From NCBI GenBank assembly GCA_018383375.1, contig JAHAWW010000159.1:1-16098 (forward strand): a stretch of 16,098 bases of DNA, in the 5' to 3' direction. Shown here piece by piece: positions 7,309-15,134 of the stretch. The notes below the pieces were generated by a model. That model ran no database searches, was not told the DNA's origin, and saw only the letters and a list, made by a program, of their open reading frames with translations. The translations under genes and the position numbers were made by a program. The number at the start of each line of letters is the position of its first letter. Within the stretch, counting starts at the first letter, position 1. The stretch is from Prevotellamassilia sp. (lineage in GTDB: Bacteria > Bacteroidota > Bacteroidia > Bacteroidales > Bacteroidaceae).

Positions 7309-8661
7309 ATGGAGAAAACTATTCGCCTGGAACTTAACCAGACTACCCCTTTCATCAAAGATTCAGCCCTTGAGGCGCTCCGTCCGGCCGCCGACAAAGC
7401 CGCTCAAGCTTTGGCCGACAACACCTGCCCCGGCAACGATTTTCTCGGTTGGCTTCACCTGCCCTCTTCCATCACGCCCGAACTGCTTGCAGAAATAAAG
7501 GCGACCGCTGCCACTCTGCGCGAAAAATGCGACACCGTCGTGGTGGCCGGCATCGGCGGCAGTTATCTCGGCGCCCGTGCGGTGATTGAGGCCCTCTCAG
7601 ACAGTTTTGCCGCCCTCAAGGCCACCAATGGCAATCCGCTCGTGCTTTATGCAGGCAACAACATTGGCGAAGACTATCTCTCAGAACTGTGCGCCTTCCT
7701 CAAAAACCGCCGTTTCGGCATCATCAACATATCCAAGAGCGGCACCACCACCGAGACCGCACTGGCTTTCCGCCTGCTGCGCACCCTCTGTGAGACGACC
7801 CGTGGCAAGGAAACGGCTCGCGAAGTCATCGTGGCCATTACCGATGCCAAGAAGGGTGCTGCCCGCGTCATGGCCGATAAAGAAGGTTATCGCAGTTTCA
7901 TCATCCCCGACAACGTTGGTGGCCGTTTCTCAGTGCTCACTCCCGTGGGCTTGCTGCCCATCGCCGTGGCCGGGTTCGACATCGACGCCCTCGTGGCCGG
8001 TGCCGTAGCCATGGAGCAAGCCACTGCCGCCGACGTGCCCTTCTCAAAAAATATTGCCAAGCAATATGCCGTGGTGCGCAACGCCCTCTACCAAGAAGGC
8101 AAGAAGATTGAAATTCTCTCCAACTTCCAGCCTAAACTCCACTATATGAATGAGTGGTGGAAACAGCTCTACGGCGAAAGCGAAGGCAAAGATGGCAAAG
8201 CTATCTTCCCGGCTGCCGTCGACCTCACCACAGACTTGCACTCAATGGGTCAATGGATACAAGAAGGCGAGCGCACCATATTTGAAACGGTCATCTCTGT
8301 GGAAGAGCCGAACCACGAGTTGCACGTGCCGGCCGACGACGAAAACCTCGACGGACTCAACTTCCTCGCCGGCAAGCGCGTGGACGAAGTCAACAAAATG
8401 GCCGAACTGGGTACGCGTCTGGCCCACGTAGACGGCGGCGTGCCTTGTCTGCGTCTGGTGATGCCGGCCCTCAACGAATATCACTTGGGCGAACTCATCT
8501 ACTTCTTCGAGCACGCCTGTGGCATCAGCGGCCTCATCCTCGATGTCAACCCCTTCAATCAGCCGGGCGTAGAGGCCTACAAGAAAAATATGTTTGCCCT
8601 GCTCGACAAGCCCGGTTACGAAGCCGAAAGCCAAGCTATCAAAGCACGTCTCGGCAAATAA
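7309..8661 (+). CDS. pgi: Glucose-6-phosphate isomerase
   Basis: Interconverts glucose 6-phosphate and fructose 6-phosphate in glycolysis and gluconeogenesis; cytosolic. The ATG at 7309 gives 450 aa, the size of the short bacterial form (Bacteroides and Firmicutes type) rather than the roughly 550-aa enterobacterial form; the upstream TTG at 7258 lies in the terminator tail and is not a credible start. Sugar-isomerase motifs are clear: GIGGSYLGARA at 81-91, NISKSGTTTETALAFR around 140-155 (phosphate-binding SKSGTT), GGRFSVLTPVGLLPIA, DLHSMGQWIQEG, and near the C-terminus NEYHLGELIYFFEHA then NPFNQPGVEAYKKNMF, the family signature with the catalytic-region Lys. A HAD phosphatase gene follows after 14 nt, so the two are probably co-transcribed. 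Confidence 0.97.
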   Translation: MEKTIRLELNQTTPFIKDSALEALRPAADKAAQALADNTCPGNDFLGWLHLPSSITPELLAEIKATAATLREKCDTVVVAGIGGSYLGARAVIEALSDSFAALKATNGNPLVLYAGNNIGEDYLSELCAFLKNRRFGIINISKSGTTTETALAFRLLRTLCETTRGKETAREVIVAITDAKKGAARVMADKEGYRSFIIPDNVGGRFSVLTPVGLLPIAVAGFDIDALVAGAVAMEQATAADVPFSKNIAKQYAVVRNALYQEGKKIEILSNFQPKLHYMNEWWKQLYGESEGKDGKAIFPAAVDLTTDLHSMGQWIQEGERTIFETVISVEEPNHELHVPADDENLDGLNFLAGKRVDEVNKMAELGTRLAHVDGGVPCLRLVMPALNEYHLGELIYFFEHACGISGLILDVNPFNQPGVEAYKKNMFALLDKPGYEAESQAIKARLGK

Positions 8662-8675
8662 CTTTATGCGCGATA

Positions 8676-9431
8676 ATGCTTAATCAAAACCACACGCCAA
8701 TGGCCGAGAACATCACCTCGGCCATTGCGCACTACGACCAAGTGCACGGCCGGGGCCACTTCGCCCCGAGGGCCGTGCTTTTTGATATGGACGGGGTGCT
8801 TTTCGACTCAATGCCGCATCACGCCACCTCTTGGGCGGCCGTGTGCACCCGTTTTGGACTGGAAATGAGCCCCGAAGAGGCCTATATGCACGAAGGCCGA
8901 ACCGGTGCGGCCACCATCAACATCCTCATGCAACGCTATCACGGCCGCGAAGCCACTGCCGACGAGATAAGCGACATCTATGCGGCCAAATGCGAAGCTT
9001 TCAACGCTTGTCCCGAAGCCGCACGCATGCCCGGAGCCTACGAGGTGACCCGACGGGCTTTGGCAGAAGGGCTGAAGATTGGCGTGGTGACCGGTAGCGG
9101 ACAAAAATCGCTGCTCGACCGTCTGACGGCCGGCTTCCCCGACTGCTTCACCCCCGACCGCATCGTGTCGAGCGCCGACGTGACCCACGGCAAGCCCCAC
9201 CCCGAACCTTACCTGCGCGGACTCGACAAATTGGGCGTCGAAGCCCATGAGGCCATCGTGGTGGAGAATGCCCCGCTCGGCATCCGAGCGGCCGTGGCAG
9301 CAGGTATTTTCACCATCGCCGTCAACACGGGACCACTGCCCGACGACATTCTCTTGGCCGAAAAGCCCAACCTGCTCTATCACAGCATGACCGAACTGGC
9401 CTCGTCGCCCATCTTTGCCTATCGCGGCTGA
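8676..9431 (+). CDS. HAD-superfamily sugar-phosphatase/phosphoglucomutase-like hydrolase
   Basis: A 251-aa haloacid-dehalogenase-type protein of the beta-phosphoglucomutase-like subfamily. Motif I is VLFDMDGVLFDS with nucleophile Asp37 and acid/base Asp39, a helical cap follows (MHEGRTGAATINILMQ), motif II is VVTGSGQKS, motif III is the Lys of HGKPHPEPYL, and motif IV is VVENAPLGIRAA. Such proteins use Mg2+ and an aspartyl-phosphate intermediate to dephosphorylate, or isomerise, small sugar phosphates; the substrate cannot be told from sequence. Position 14 nt after pgi suggests co-transcription and a role in sugar-phosphate balance. I chose ATG 8676; a second in-frame ATG at 8700 would still retain every motif. 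A longer open frame running back to 8445 overlaps pgi and is not a credible start. Confidence 0.9.
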   Translation: MLNQNHTPMAENITSAIAHYDQVHGRGHFAPRAVLFDMDGVLFDSMPHHATSWAAVCTRFGLEMSPEEAYMHEGRTGAATINILMQRYHGREATADEISDIYAAKCEAFNACPEAARMPGAYEVTRRALAEGLKIGVVTGSGQKSLLDRLTAGFPDCFTPDRIVSSADVTHGKPHPEPYLRGLDKLGVEAHEAIVVENAPLGIRAAVAAGIFTIAVNTGPLPDDILLAEKPNLLYHSMTELASSPIFAYRG

Positions 9432-9588
9432 AAACCGGACGGAGTCGGATTGTTCAAAAAGGTGGGTCGGGCGTGACACGTCGGAAAGATTTTTTCACTA
9501 AACACTTTCAGACCATGCCGAATGGCCGACACGAAAACGGGAAATAAGCCTCGTCATCACGTCGAAGCACTTTTGAAACGTCAAAAAT

Positions 9589-9651
9589 AGGGACAAGAAA
9601 AACGCCCATAAGGACAATTTCCACGGGAATAAGGACAGGAAATCGCAGCCT
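9589..9651. repeat. 21-nt tandem repeat cluster (right copy)
   Basis: Three successive units of exactly 21 nt start at 9589, 9610 and 9631. They begin AGGGACAAGA, AAGGACAATT and AAGGACAGGA, so the first seven bases are nearly constant while the rest varies. The third unit is the closest match to the unit at 416-436 in the left cluster. Both clusters lie in non-coding DNA beside a strong hairpin (342-371 and 9671-9711). Function is unknown. Confidence 0.55.
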
Positions 9652-9670
9652 TAGCCCCGCAACCCTCTAA

Positions 9671-9711
9671 AACAGAGCGGAGAAGGCCAAATCGGCCCTC
9701 TCCGCTCTGTT
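9671..9711. terminator. Long hairpin, probable (bidirectional) terminator
   Basis: AACAGAGCGGAGA (9671-9683) pairs perfectly with TCTCCGCTCTGTT (9699-9711); after one mismatch the stem continues with GGCC/GGCC around a 5-nt loop, for 17 bp in all. The plus-strand tail (TTCTTACC) is a weak T-run; on the minus strand the stem is followed by TTTTAG. It could end the pgi-HAD transcript about 240 nt after the HAD stop, although that distance is unusually long. Confidence 0.6.
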
Positions 9712-9886
9712 CTTACCTCAAAGTTAAGACCAAAACGGGATTTATCAAAAGACAAAACGACGAGCGAACGACCACTGGCGGCCTGCTCACGGCGGCATTA
9801 CATCGCGCGACCTGCAGTTCGTTTGCGCTTTTTCAGCCTCCGCCCACATTTCTTTCTCTAAAAAATCTCGTTTGTCAAAATAATCG

Positions 9887-9894
9887 TACCTTTG
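9887..9894 (+). promoter_or_regulatory. Promoter -7 element of the AraC-type gene
   Basis: TACCTTTG fits the Bacteroidetes TAnnTTTG consensus exactly, in AT-rich sequence. The nearest upstream TTTG (9871-9874) is only 12 nt away, too close for a standard -33 box, so the -33 element is missing or degenerate. Transcription would start near 9901, about 65 nt before the ATG at 9966. Confidence 0.55.
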
Positions 9895-9965
9895 TCGGCA
9901 CAACCTTATATCGAAACGACTGCCTCGAAACCCTTTGCGGCATAGAAGCGGTCTGCATCGTAGTT

Positions 9966-10376
9966 ATGAAAAACAAACCCAAGAAAACACCCGCCTATCA
10001 CGCTAAAGTCAAAGCCGACAAGGCCGACAAGATTTATGTGGATATTCTCGCACGGCTCATTGACGGCAAACGCTATCGCGACCCCAACTATTCGGCCGCA
10101 CAACTCGCTACCGACCTTGGCACAGACAAGCGCTATCTGGCTGCTGCCATCGCCCTGGGGTCGGGCGGCAACTACAATACGCTGGTCAACGGCTTCAGAC
10201 TGCGCGACGCTTGCAGAATGTTGAGAAGTGCACACTATGCCAATATGACGGCCGAAGAAATCGGACTCATGGCGGGCTTCTCATCACGACAAGCTTTTTA
10301 TCTGGCTTTCAAAAAAGCCTACCACATCACGCCACGCCACTATCGCCTGACCGGCACCGACGAGGCGGCGGTGTGA
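9966..10376 (+). CDS. Stand-alone AraC-type helix-turn-helix protein
   Basis: A 136-aa protein that is little more than one AraC/XylS DNA-binding domain. A Lys-rich start (MKNKPKKTPAYHAKVKADK) leads into the first HTH (about residues 43-62, YSAAQLATDLGTDKRYLAAA) and then the second, best-conserved HTH (94-127, with MTAEEIGLMAGFSSRQAF and ITPRHYR). The usual effector-binding or dimerisation domain of AraC proteins is absent. In Bacteroidales such short forms are common, and full-length relatives carry this domain at the end of sensor or membrane proteins. It probably binds DNA directly; its target is unknown. The ATG at 9966 is the only sensible start. The cysteine desulfidase gene begins 165 nt downstream on the same strand and is a possible target or partner, which is inference only. 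Confidence 0.85.
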   Translation: MKNKPKKTPAYHAKVKADKADKIYVDILARLIDGKRYRDPNYSAAQLATDLGTDKRYLAAAIALGSGGNYNTLVNGFRLRDACRMLRSAHYANMTAEEIGLMAGFSSRQAFYLAFKKAYHITPRHYRLTGTDEAAV

Positions 10377-10541
10377 CATCGCAAAATCTAGACTTTTGAG
10401 GACGCAAATTATGCGCATCGGCACCATCATCTCTGCCGGCCAATGAGACAAGCCATCAGCCCTCTTCACGGTCAGGCCTTGGTGGGCATCCGCGCCTTGT
10501 TCAAAGAATAATTGTTGTCCACAATCACTTTTTCCCGTTTT

Positions 10542-11846
10542 ATGCTACCACAAAAAGAACGTAACGACATAGCGCGATTGGTGCGCCGACAGGTGGTGCC
10601 GGCCATGGGATGCACCGAACCCATCTGCGTGGCACTGGCCGTTTGCAAAGCCCGCGAATTACTCTCACAGACGCCTAGCAGCGTAGACATTCACCTGAGT
10701 GCCAATATCTTGAAAAACGCCATGGGTGTGGGCATCCCCGGCACGGGCATGGTGGGACTCCCCATTGCCGTGGCCCTCGGCGTCTTGGTGGGACGCTCTG
10801 AATACGGACTGGAATGCCTGCGCGACTGCAAGCCCGAAGACGTGGAGCGGGGCAAGGCCTTTGTCGACTCCGGAGCCATCTCTATCGCTCTGGCCGAAAA
10901 GGCACCCGACAAACTCTATGTGGAGGCCGAACTGAAAACCACCGACGGGCACAAGGCATTGGCCGTGATTGCCTGCGAACACACCCACTTCGTCAGACTT
11001 GAAAAAGACGGCCAACCGCTCTGCGACACACCTGTGGCCAATGGGGCCGAGGAGAATGGCGACGAAGACTACGCGCCTCAACTCTCTTTGAAAAAAGTGT
11101 TTGACTATGCCACCACGACGCCGCTCGACGAAATCGCATTCATCGACGAAGCCCGAAAACTCAACGACAATGCCGCCAGACAATCACTCGAAGGCAACTA
11201 CGGACACCGTCTGGGCAAAGCTTTGTCGCGACCACTCGGCCGAGGCATCATGGGCGAAAGCATCTTCTCACACATACTCTCCAGCACAGCCCTGGCCTGC
11301 GACGCCCGAATGGCAGGCGCCATGATACCGGTGATGAGCAACTCCGGCTCGGGCAACCAGGGCATCTGCGCCACCAACCCCGTGGTGGTGTTTGCCCGCG
11401 AAAACCACAACACGCCCGAAGAACTCACACGAGCCCTGATGCTCAGCCATCTCACGGCCATCTATATCAAGCAACATCTTGGTGCCCTCTCGGCTCTGTG
11501 TGGATGTGTGGTGGCTGCCACCGGATCGAGTTGCGGCATCACACTGCTTATGGGCGGCGGTTATGCCGAAGTGTCGGCAGCCGTGAAAAATATGATTGCC
11601 AACCTCACGGGCATGATTTGCGACGGCGCCAAACCAAGTTGCGCACTCAAACTCACCACCGGCGTGAGCACGGCCGTACTCTCAGCCATGCTGGCCATGC
11701 AGGGCGAATGCGTCTCGGCCGTCGAGGGCATCATCGACGAAGACGTGGACCTCAGCATCCGTAATCTCGTCTCCATCGGAGCCGACGCCATGAACGAAAC
11801 AGACCGACTCGTACTCGACATCATGACTCATAAATCAACCCAATAA
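10542..11846 (+). CDS. cyuA: L-cysteine desulfidase / serine dehydratase alpha-like protein (CyuA/UPF0597 family)
   Basis: A 434-aa protein of the family that includes the Fe-S L-cysteine desulfidase CyuA (YhaM), related to the alpha subunit of iron-sulfur L-serine dehydratase. The reaction known for the family is L-cysteine to pyruvate, ammonia and sulfide; cytosolic, oxygen-sensitive. Motifs seen: VPAMGCTEP with Cys24, the Gly-rich NAMGVGIPGTGMVGLP, SNSGSGNQGICATNP with Cys276, ALCGC (Cys320, Cys322), a Gly-rich TGSSCGITLLMGGG, and ICDGAKPSCALKLTTG (Cys360, Cys367), which together hold the likely [4Fe-4S] ligands. I take ATG 10542 because it places MGCTEP at its usual distance from the N-terminus; the in-frame TTG at 10512 is less likely. 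The gene lies 18 nt before a secreted GH84 gene, probably in one transcript. Serine rather than cysteine as substrate cannot be excluded. Confidence 0.85.
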   Translation: MLPQKERNDIARLVRRQVVPAMGCTEPICVALAVCKARELLSQTPSSVDIHLSANILKNAMGVGIPGTGMVGLPIAVALGVLVGRSEYGLECLRDCKPEDVERGKAFVDSGAISIALAEKAPDKLYVEAELKTTDGHKALAVIACEHTHFVRLEKDGQPLCDTPVANGAEENGDEDYAPQLSLKKVFDYATTTPLDEIAFIDEARKLNDNAARQSLEGNYGHRLGKALSRPLGRGIMGESIFSHILSSTALACDARMAGAMIPVMSNSGSGNQGICATNPVVVFARENHNTPEELTRALMLSHLTAIYIKQHLGALSALCGCVVAATGSSCGITLLMGGGYAEVSAAVKNMIANLTGMICDGAKPSCALKLTTGVSTAVLSAMLAMQGECVSAVEGIIDEDVDLSIRNLVSIGADAMNETDRLVLDIMTHKSTQ

Positions 11847-11864
11847 TCTAATCACTATTTTCAA

Positions 11865-14768
11865 ATGAAGAAAACCTTATTTACCCTTGCTCTTGTGGCG
11901 CTGGGCGGCCTTTCGAGCAGCCTGAGTGCCCAGGTGGTGGACATTTCGCCAAAGCCTCACTCCATCACATGGGGCTCGGAGGCCTTTGCAAGCCCCGCCT
12001 CTTATGTGATTACAGGTGGCGAAACGGCCGATGCCGACGCCGTCGCCCTGTTGAGCGAAAGCCTGACCATCGGCACCTCAGGCGTTAACATCACCATTGG
12101 CGAACGCGGCGACGCCGCCGTCAGCAGCGTCGAGAGTCAAATACCGGCCAAAGCGCAGGGCTACTACCTGAGCGTCAGCCCCGAGGGCGTGGTCATTGCC
12201 GGCAACGACTCGGTCGGCACGTATTATGGCGTACAGACTTTCTTGCGCATCGCCTCGCAACCGCAGGTGATGTCGGCCACCGTGACCGACTGGCCCGACG
12301 TGCTTGAACGCGGTGCCATCGAAGGTTTTTATGGCAACCCGTGGAGCACTACCGACCGCAAACGCCAGTTCCAATTCTACGGCCGCAACAAAATGAACAT
12401 CTACGTCTACGGCCCCAAAGACGACCCCTACCACCGTGCACGCTGGCGCGAGCCCTACCCTGCCGCCGAACTGGCCGTCATTCAGGAACTCGTGGCCGAA
12501 GCGAGCAAAAACAAAGTGCAGTTTGTCTGGGCCATTCACCCGGGCAACGACATCCGGTGGAATAATGCCGACAGCCTCAACGTGGTGAACAAACTCGAGA
12601 AGATGTACGCCGCCGGCGTGCGCACCTTTGCTGTCTTCTTCGACGATATCTCCGGCGAAGGCACAAAGGCCGATAAACAGGCCGGACTGCTCAACTACAT
12701 CACCGACGAGTTTGTCAAAAAACACACCGACGTAGCACCGCTCATCATGTGCCCCACCCAATACAACCGCAGCTGGACCAGCGGCGACTACCTCAATACG
12801 CTCGGCACACAGATGTATCCCGAAGTGCGCATTATGTGGACCGGCAACAGCGTGGTCGATATGATCAACAAGAGCGATATGGACTGGATTAACGCCCAAA
12901 TTAGCCGCAACGCCTTCATCTGGCTCAACTATCCCGTCACCGACTATTGCAGTTCACATCTGCTCATGGGCCGCACCTACGGCAACGACCTCAACATCGC
13001 CGAACAGCTCAGCGGTTTTGCCTCAAACCCAATGGAGTATGCCGAAGCCTCAAAAGTGTCGCTCTTCAGCATTGCCGACTACACTTGGAACATGGCCGGC
13101 TATGACGACGCCGCTTCTTGGGAACTCGCCATGAAGGAGTTGATGCCCACACACACTTGGGCCTTCCGCACCTTCTGCGAGCACAACGTCGACCTCGGTG
13201 TCACCACACACGGCCTTCGCCGCGAAGGCGAGTCGGCCGCCTTCCGCGTGGCCCTGGCCAAATATCAAGCCGCTGTGGCCAACGAATACAGCGCAGAGGC
13301 AGTAGCCGAGATGAAAACAGAGTTTGACACCATTTTGATGGCCGCCAACGAACTGCTCGAGTCGACCGACGAGCCCGAAATGATGGGCGAGATCACACCG
13401 TGGGTGCAAGTGATGAAATATATCGGCGAGCGCGGACAACTCGTCATGGACCTTCACACCAACCTCGCAGCCGATAATCCCGAAGAATTCATTGCCAACT
13501 ATCTCAAGATTGACTCGCTCGAGACACTGCAAAAGGCTGTGATTTCGCGCGACTTCGCCGGCTCGATTGTTCATCCTCATCCCGTGGTGGGTGCACAATA
13601 TGTGGAGCCCTTCCTCAAGGCAGAGCTCAACCAGCTCATTAGCGACTACAAGAGCCGCTTTGACTATCGTCTCGACGTGTTCCCCGCCGTGGTGCTCGAC
13701 GATGGTGCCTACTATTTCAAATACAACAACCGTCTGCTCTCCAACACGTCAGAGGGAAACGCCACCGGTGGCTATCCCGTCTTCAAACCGACAGTGGACG
13801 ACATCAAGCCCCAGCGCCAAGTGTGGAACATCAAACAAGACGCTGAGACCGGCCGCTACAAAATCACCAACGCACAAGACGGCCGCTACATCAACGAAAA
13901 GGGCGAATTCACCGTGAGCGACGAGACCAACCCCTACGAGTCGGCCTGGCACTCCTATAATATCTATCGTCTCAACAACCGCTATGCCATCCAGAACGGA
14001 GGCAGTGCAGGCAGCAAATATTGGACGGCTTCAAATATACGAATCAGCCAAGGCTCAAACACGACCTACAACCCTGCAAACTTTATCTTTGAAATCCAGC
14101 CCACCGAAGGCGACAAGACCTATCCCGTGATTGAGGCAGACAAGACCTATTGCATCCTCGTGGGCGACCTCGCTCTCACCAACACCGCCATTAAAGGCTC
14201 GGGCGGCTATCCACAGTTTAAGGCGAAGAAGGCAACCGACAGCACCAAGTCGCAAGAATGGACCATCACTGTCGATGCCGCGACTAACCGCTATAAGATT
14301 GTGTCTGCTGCCGACAACCGCTACGTCAACGAGAAAGGTGAGTTTGGCACCAACAGCTATCTCGCTTCGTGGAACACCTACGAACTCGACGAGGTGGGCG
14401 GTGTGTTTGCCATCCGCAACGGCGGCGATGCCGGCACCAACTTCTGGACCTTCGCCAGCAACCGCATAGGCAACACGGGCACAGAGCGTGCCGAGAGCTA
14501 CCTCTTCACGATTGCTCTCTCGCCCCGCTCCACAGGCATCGGCTCAGCCGTCAACGACGCCGTGCTCACCTACACCGTGACCGACGACGCCATCCGTGTG
14601 AACGGAGCCACCGGTCTGCAAGAACTTCGTCTCGTTGACCTCCAGGGGCGTGCCGTCCGCTCATCGCGCGGCCTTGACGTGATTTCGACTGCCGGCCTCG
14701 ACCACGGCCAGTATGTACTCGTCATTTGTGGCGCCGGCTGGCAACAATCCACCAAAGTGATGTTCTGA
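11865..14768 (+). CDS. Secreted GH84 beta-N-acetylglucosaminidase with duplicated C-terminal modules and T9SS-like sorting domain
   Basis: A 967-aa exported glycosidase, close in its first 600 residues to the Bacteroides O-GlcNAcase (GH84), which removes terminal beta-linked GlcNAc by substrate-assisted catalysis. A signal peptide (cleavage probably after SLSA22) is followed by a GH20b-like N-terminal domain (about 24-145). The catalytic barrel (about 150-430) has EGFYGNPWS (153-161), YGPKDDPYH with Lys185, AVFFDDISGEG with the catalytic pair Asp260/Asp261, PTQYNRSW, and NYPVTDY. A helical domain runs to about 600. Two homologous modules (about 613-745 and 755-890) then share GGYP.F, RYKI..A.D.RY.NEKGEF and AI.NGG.AG...WT; they look like ricin-type beta-trefoil carbohydrate-binding units. 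The last 70 residues (LRLVDLQGRAV..., ending GQYVLVICG...STKVMF) fit a T9SS sorting domain, so the enzyme is probably surface-anchored or secreted. Natural substrates could be mucin or host O-glycans. Confidence 0.93.
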   Translation: MKKTLFTLALVALGGLSSSLSAQVVDISPKPHSITWGSEAFASPASYVITGGETADADAVALLSESLTIGTSGVNITIGERGDAAVSSVESQIPAKAQGYYLSVSPEGVVIAGNDSVGTYYGVQTFLRIASQPQVMSATVTDWPDVLERGAIEGFYGNPWSTTDRKRQFQFYGRNKMNIYVYGPKDDPYHRARWREPYPAAELAVIQELVAEASKNKVQFVWAIHPGNDIRWNNADSLNVVNKLEKMYAAGVRTFAVFFDDISGEGTKADKQAGLLNYITDEFVKKHTDVAPLIMCPTQYNRSWTSGDYLNTLGTQMYPEVRIMWTGNSVVDMINKSDMDWINAQISRNAFIWLNYPVTDYCSSHLLMGRTYGNDLNIAEQLSGFASNPMEYAEASKVSLFSIADYTWNMAGYDDAASWELAMKELMPTHTWAFRTFCEHNVDLGVTTHGLRREGESAAFRVALAKYQAAVANEYSAEAVAEMKTEFDTILMAANELLESTDEPEMMGEITPWVQVMKYIGERGQLVMDLHTNLAADNPEEFIANYLKIDSLETLQKAVISRDFAGSIVHPHPVVGAQYVEPFLKAELNQLISDYKSRFDYRLDVFPAVVLDDGAYYFKYNNRLLSNTSEGNATGGYPVFKPTVDDIKPQRQVWNIKQDAETGRYKITNAQDGRYINEKGEFTVSDETNPYESAWHSYNIYRLNNRYAIQNGGSAGSKYWTASNIRISQGSNTTYNPANFIFEIQPTEGDKTYPVIEADKTYCILVGDLALTNTAIKGSGGYPQFKAKKATDSTKSQEWTITVDAATNRYKIVSAADNRYVNEKGEFGTNSYLASWNTYELDEVGGVFAIRNGGDAGTNFWTFASNRIGNTGTERAESYLFTIALSPRSTGIGSAVNDAVLTYTVTDDAIRVNGATGLQELRLVDLQGRAVRSSRGLDVISTAGLDHGQYVLVICGAGWQQSTKVMF

Positions 14769-14798
14769 GGCCACAAAACCTACCTACCTCTATAAATC

Positions 14799-14832
14799 AT
14801 TGCCCCGCCTTGCAGAGTCAAGGTGGGGCAAT
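14799..14832 (+). terminator. Terminator hairpin after the GH84 gene
   Basis: ATTGCCCCGCCTTG (14799-14812) pairs with CAAGGTGGGGCAAT (14819-14832) through 14 bp with one G-T wobble and a 6-nt loop, 30 nt after the GH84 stop. The T-run afterwards is poor (GTCTTGATT), so it may end transcription inefficiently or serve mainly as a 3' end stabiliser. Confidence 0.7.
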
Positions 14833-15002
14833 GTCTTGATTAGGGTGCCACCAGTTTAGGCAAACGAGAGGCGCTGGCAGCAGCCATTCGCCGGGGCGCT
14901 CAACTTTCGGCCGAAGGGCGGTTCAGGGACAGTTCATGATGGAATTAACGGCTGAGGCGTCGTTATGGAAATTCGACCGAAAACAGACGCTCGGGTAGGC
15001 AT

Positions 15003-15047
15003 AAAAAAGAGGGTGTCGTCAAAATGATGGTTTTTGACGACACCCTC
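15003..15047 (-). terminator. Strong intrinsic terminator of the minus-strand lipoprotein gene
   Basis: GAGGGTGTCGTCAAAA (15009-15024) and TTTTGACGACACCCTC (15032-15047) form a perfect 16-bp stem with a 7-nt loop. Read on the minus strand the stem is followed by TTTTTT (15008-15003), 87 nt after the lipoprotein stop. The A/T pairs at the loop end and long perfect arms make it the strongest hairpin in the window. Confidence 0.85.
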
Positions 15048-15134
15048 CCTAAAGTAAGAAGATGTTATCCCTTGTGTTGCATTAGCCAGCTTAACACGGA
15101 TTTAGAGCATACTCGGAGACTTATGCATCTCATA

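Larger units (their letters stand above)
9432..9965. other. Intergenic region between the HAD gene and the AraC-type regulator
   Basis: 534 bases without a credible gene. It contains 21-nt repeats at 9589-9651, a long hairpin at 9671-9711 and a promoter -7 element at 9887-9894. No hairpin with a T-run was found right after the HAD stop, so the pgi-HAD transcript may run to the 9671 hairpin. No RNA gene was recognised. Confidence 0.6.
14769..15134. other. Convergent intergenic region between the GH84 gene and the lipoprotein gene
   Basis: 366 bases between two genes that face each other. Each gene has its own terminator here (14799-14832 for plus, 15003-15047 for minus). Between them lies GC-rich DNA with no open frame of interest and a faint 21-nt echo starting AGGGACAG at 14925. 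Nothing else was recognised. Confidence 0.6.

Noticed and set aside
8445..8675. Upstream extension of the HAD frame overlapping pgi
   Set aside because: The extension is out of frame within the well-conserved pgi C-terminus; the HAD domain begins only after the ATG at 8676.
10511..10525. ATTGT/ACAAT inverted repeat before cyuA as an operator
   Set aside because: A 5-bp arm palindrome is common by chance and no promoter element could be placed beside it.
15074..15126. Small inverted repeats (GTGTT/AACAC and GCATA/TATGC) after the lipoprotein gene
   Set aside because: Stems are only 5 bp with long loops and no T-run, well within chance for AT-rich DNA.
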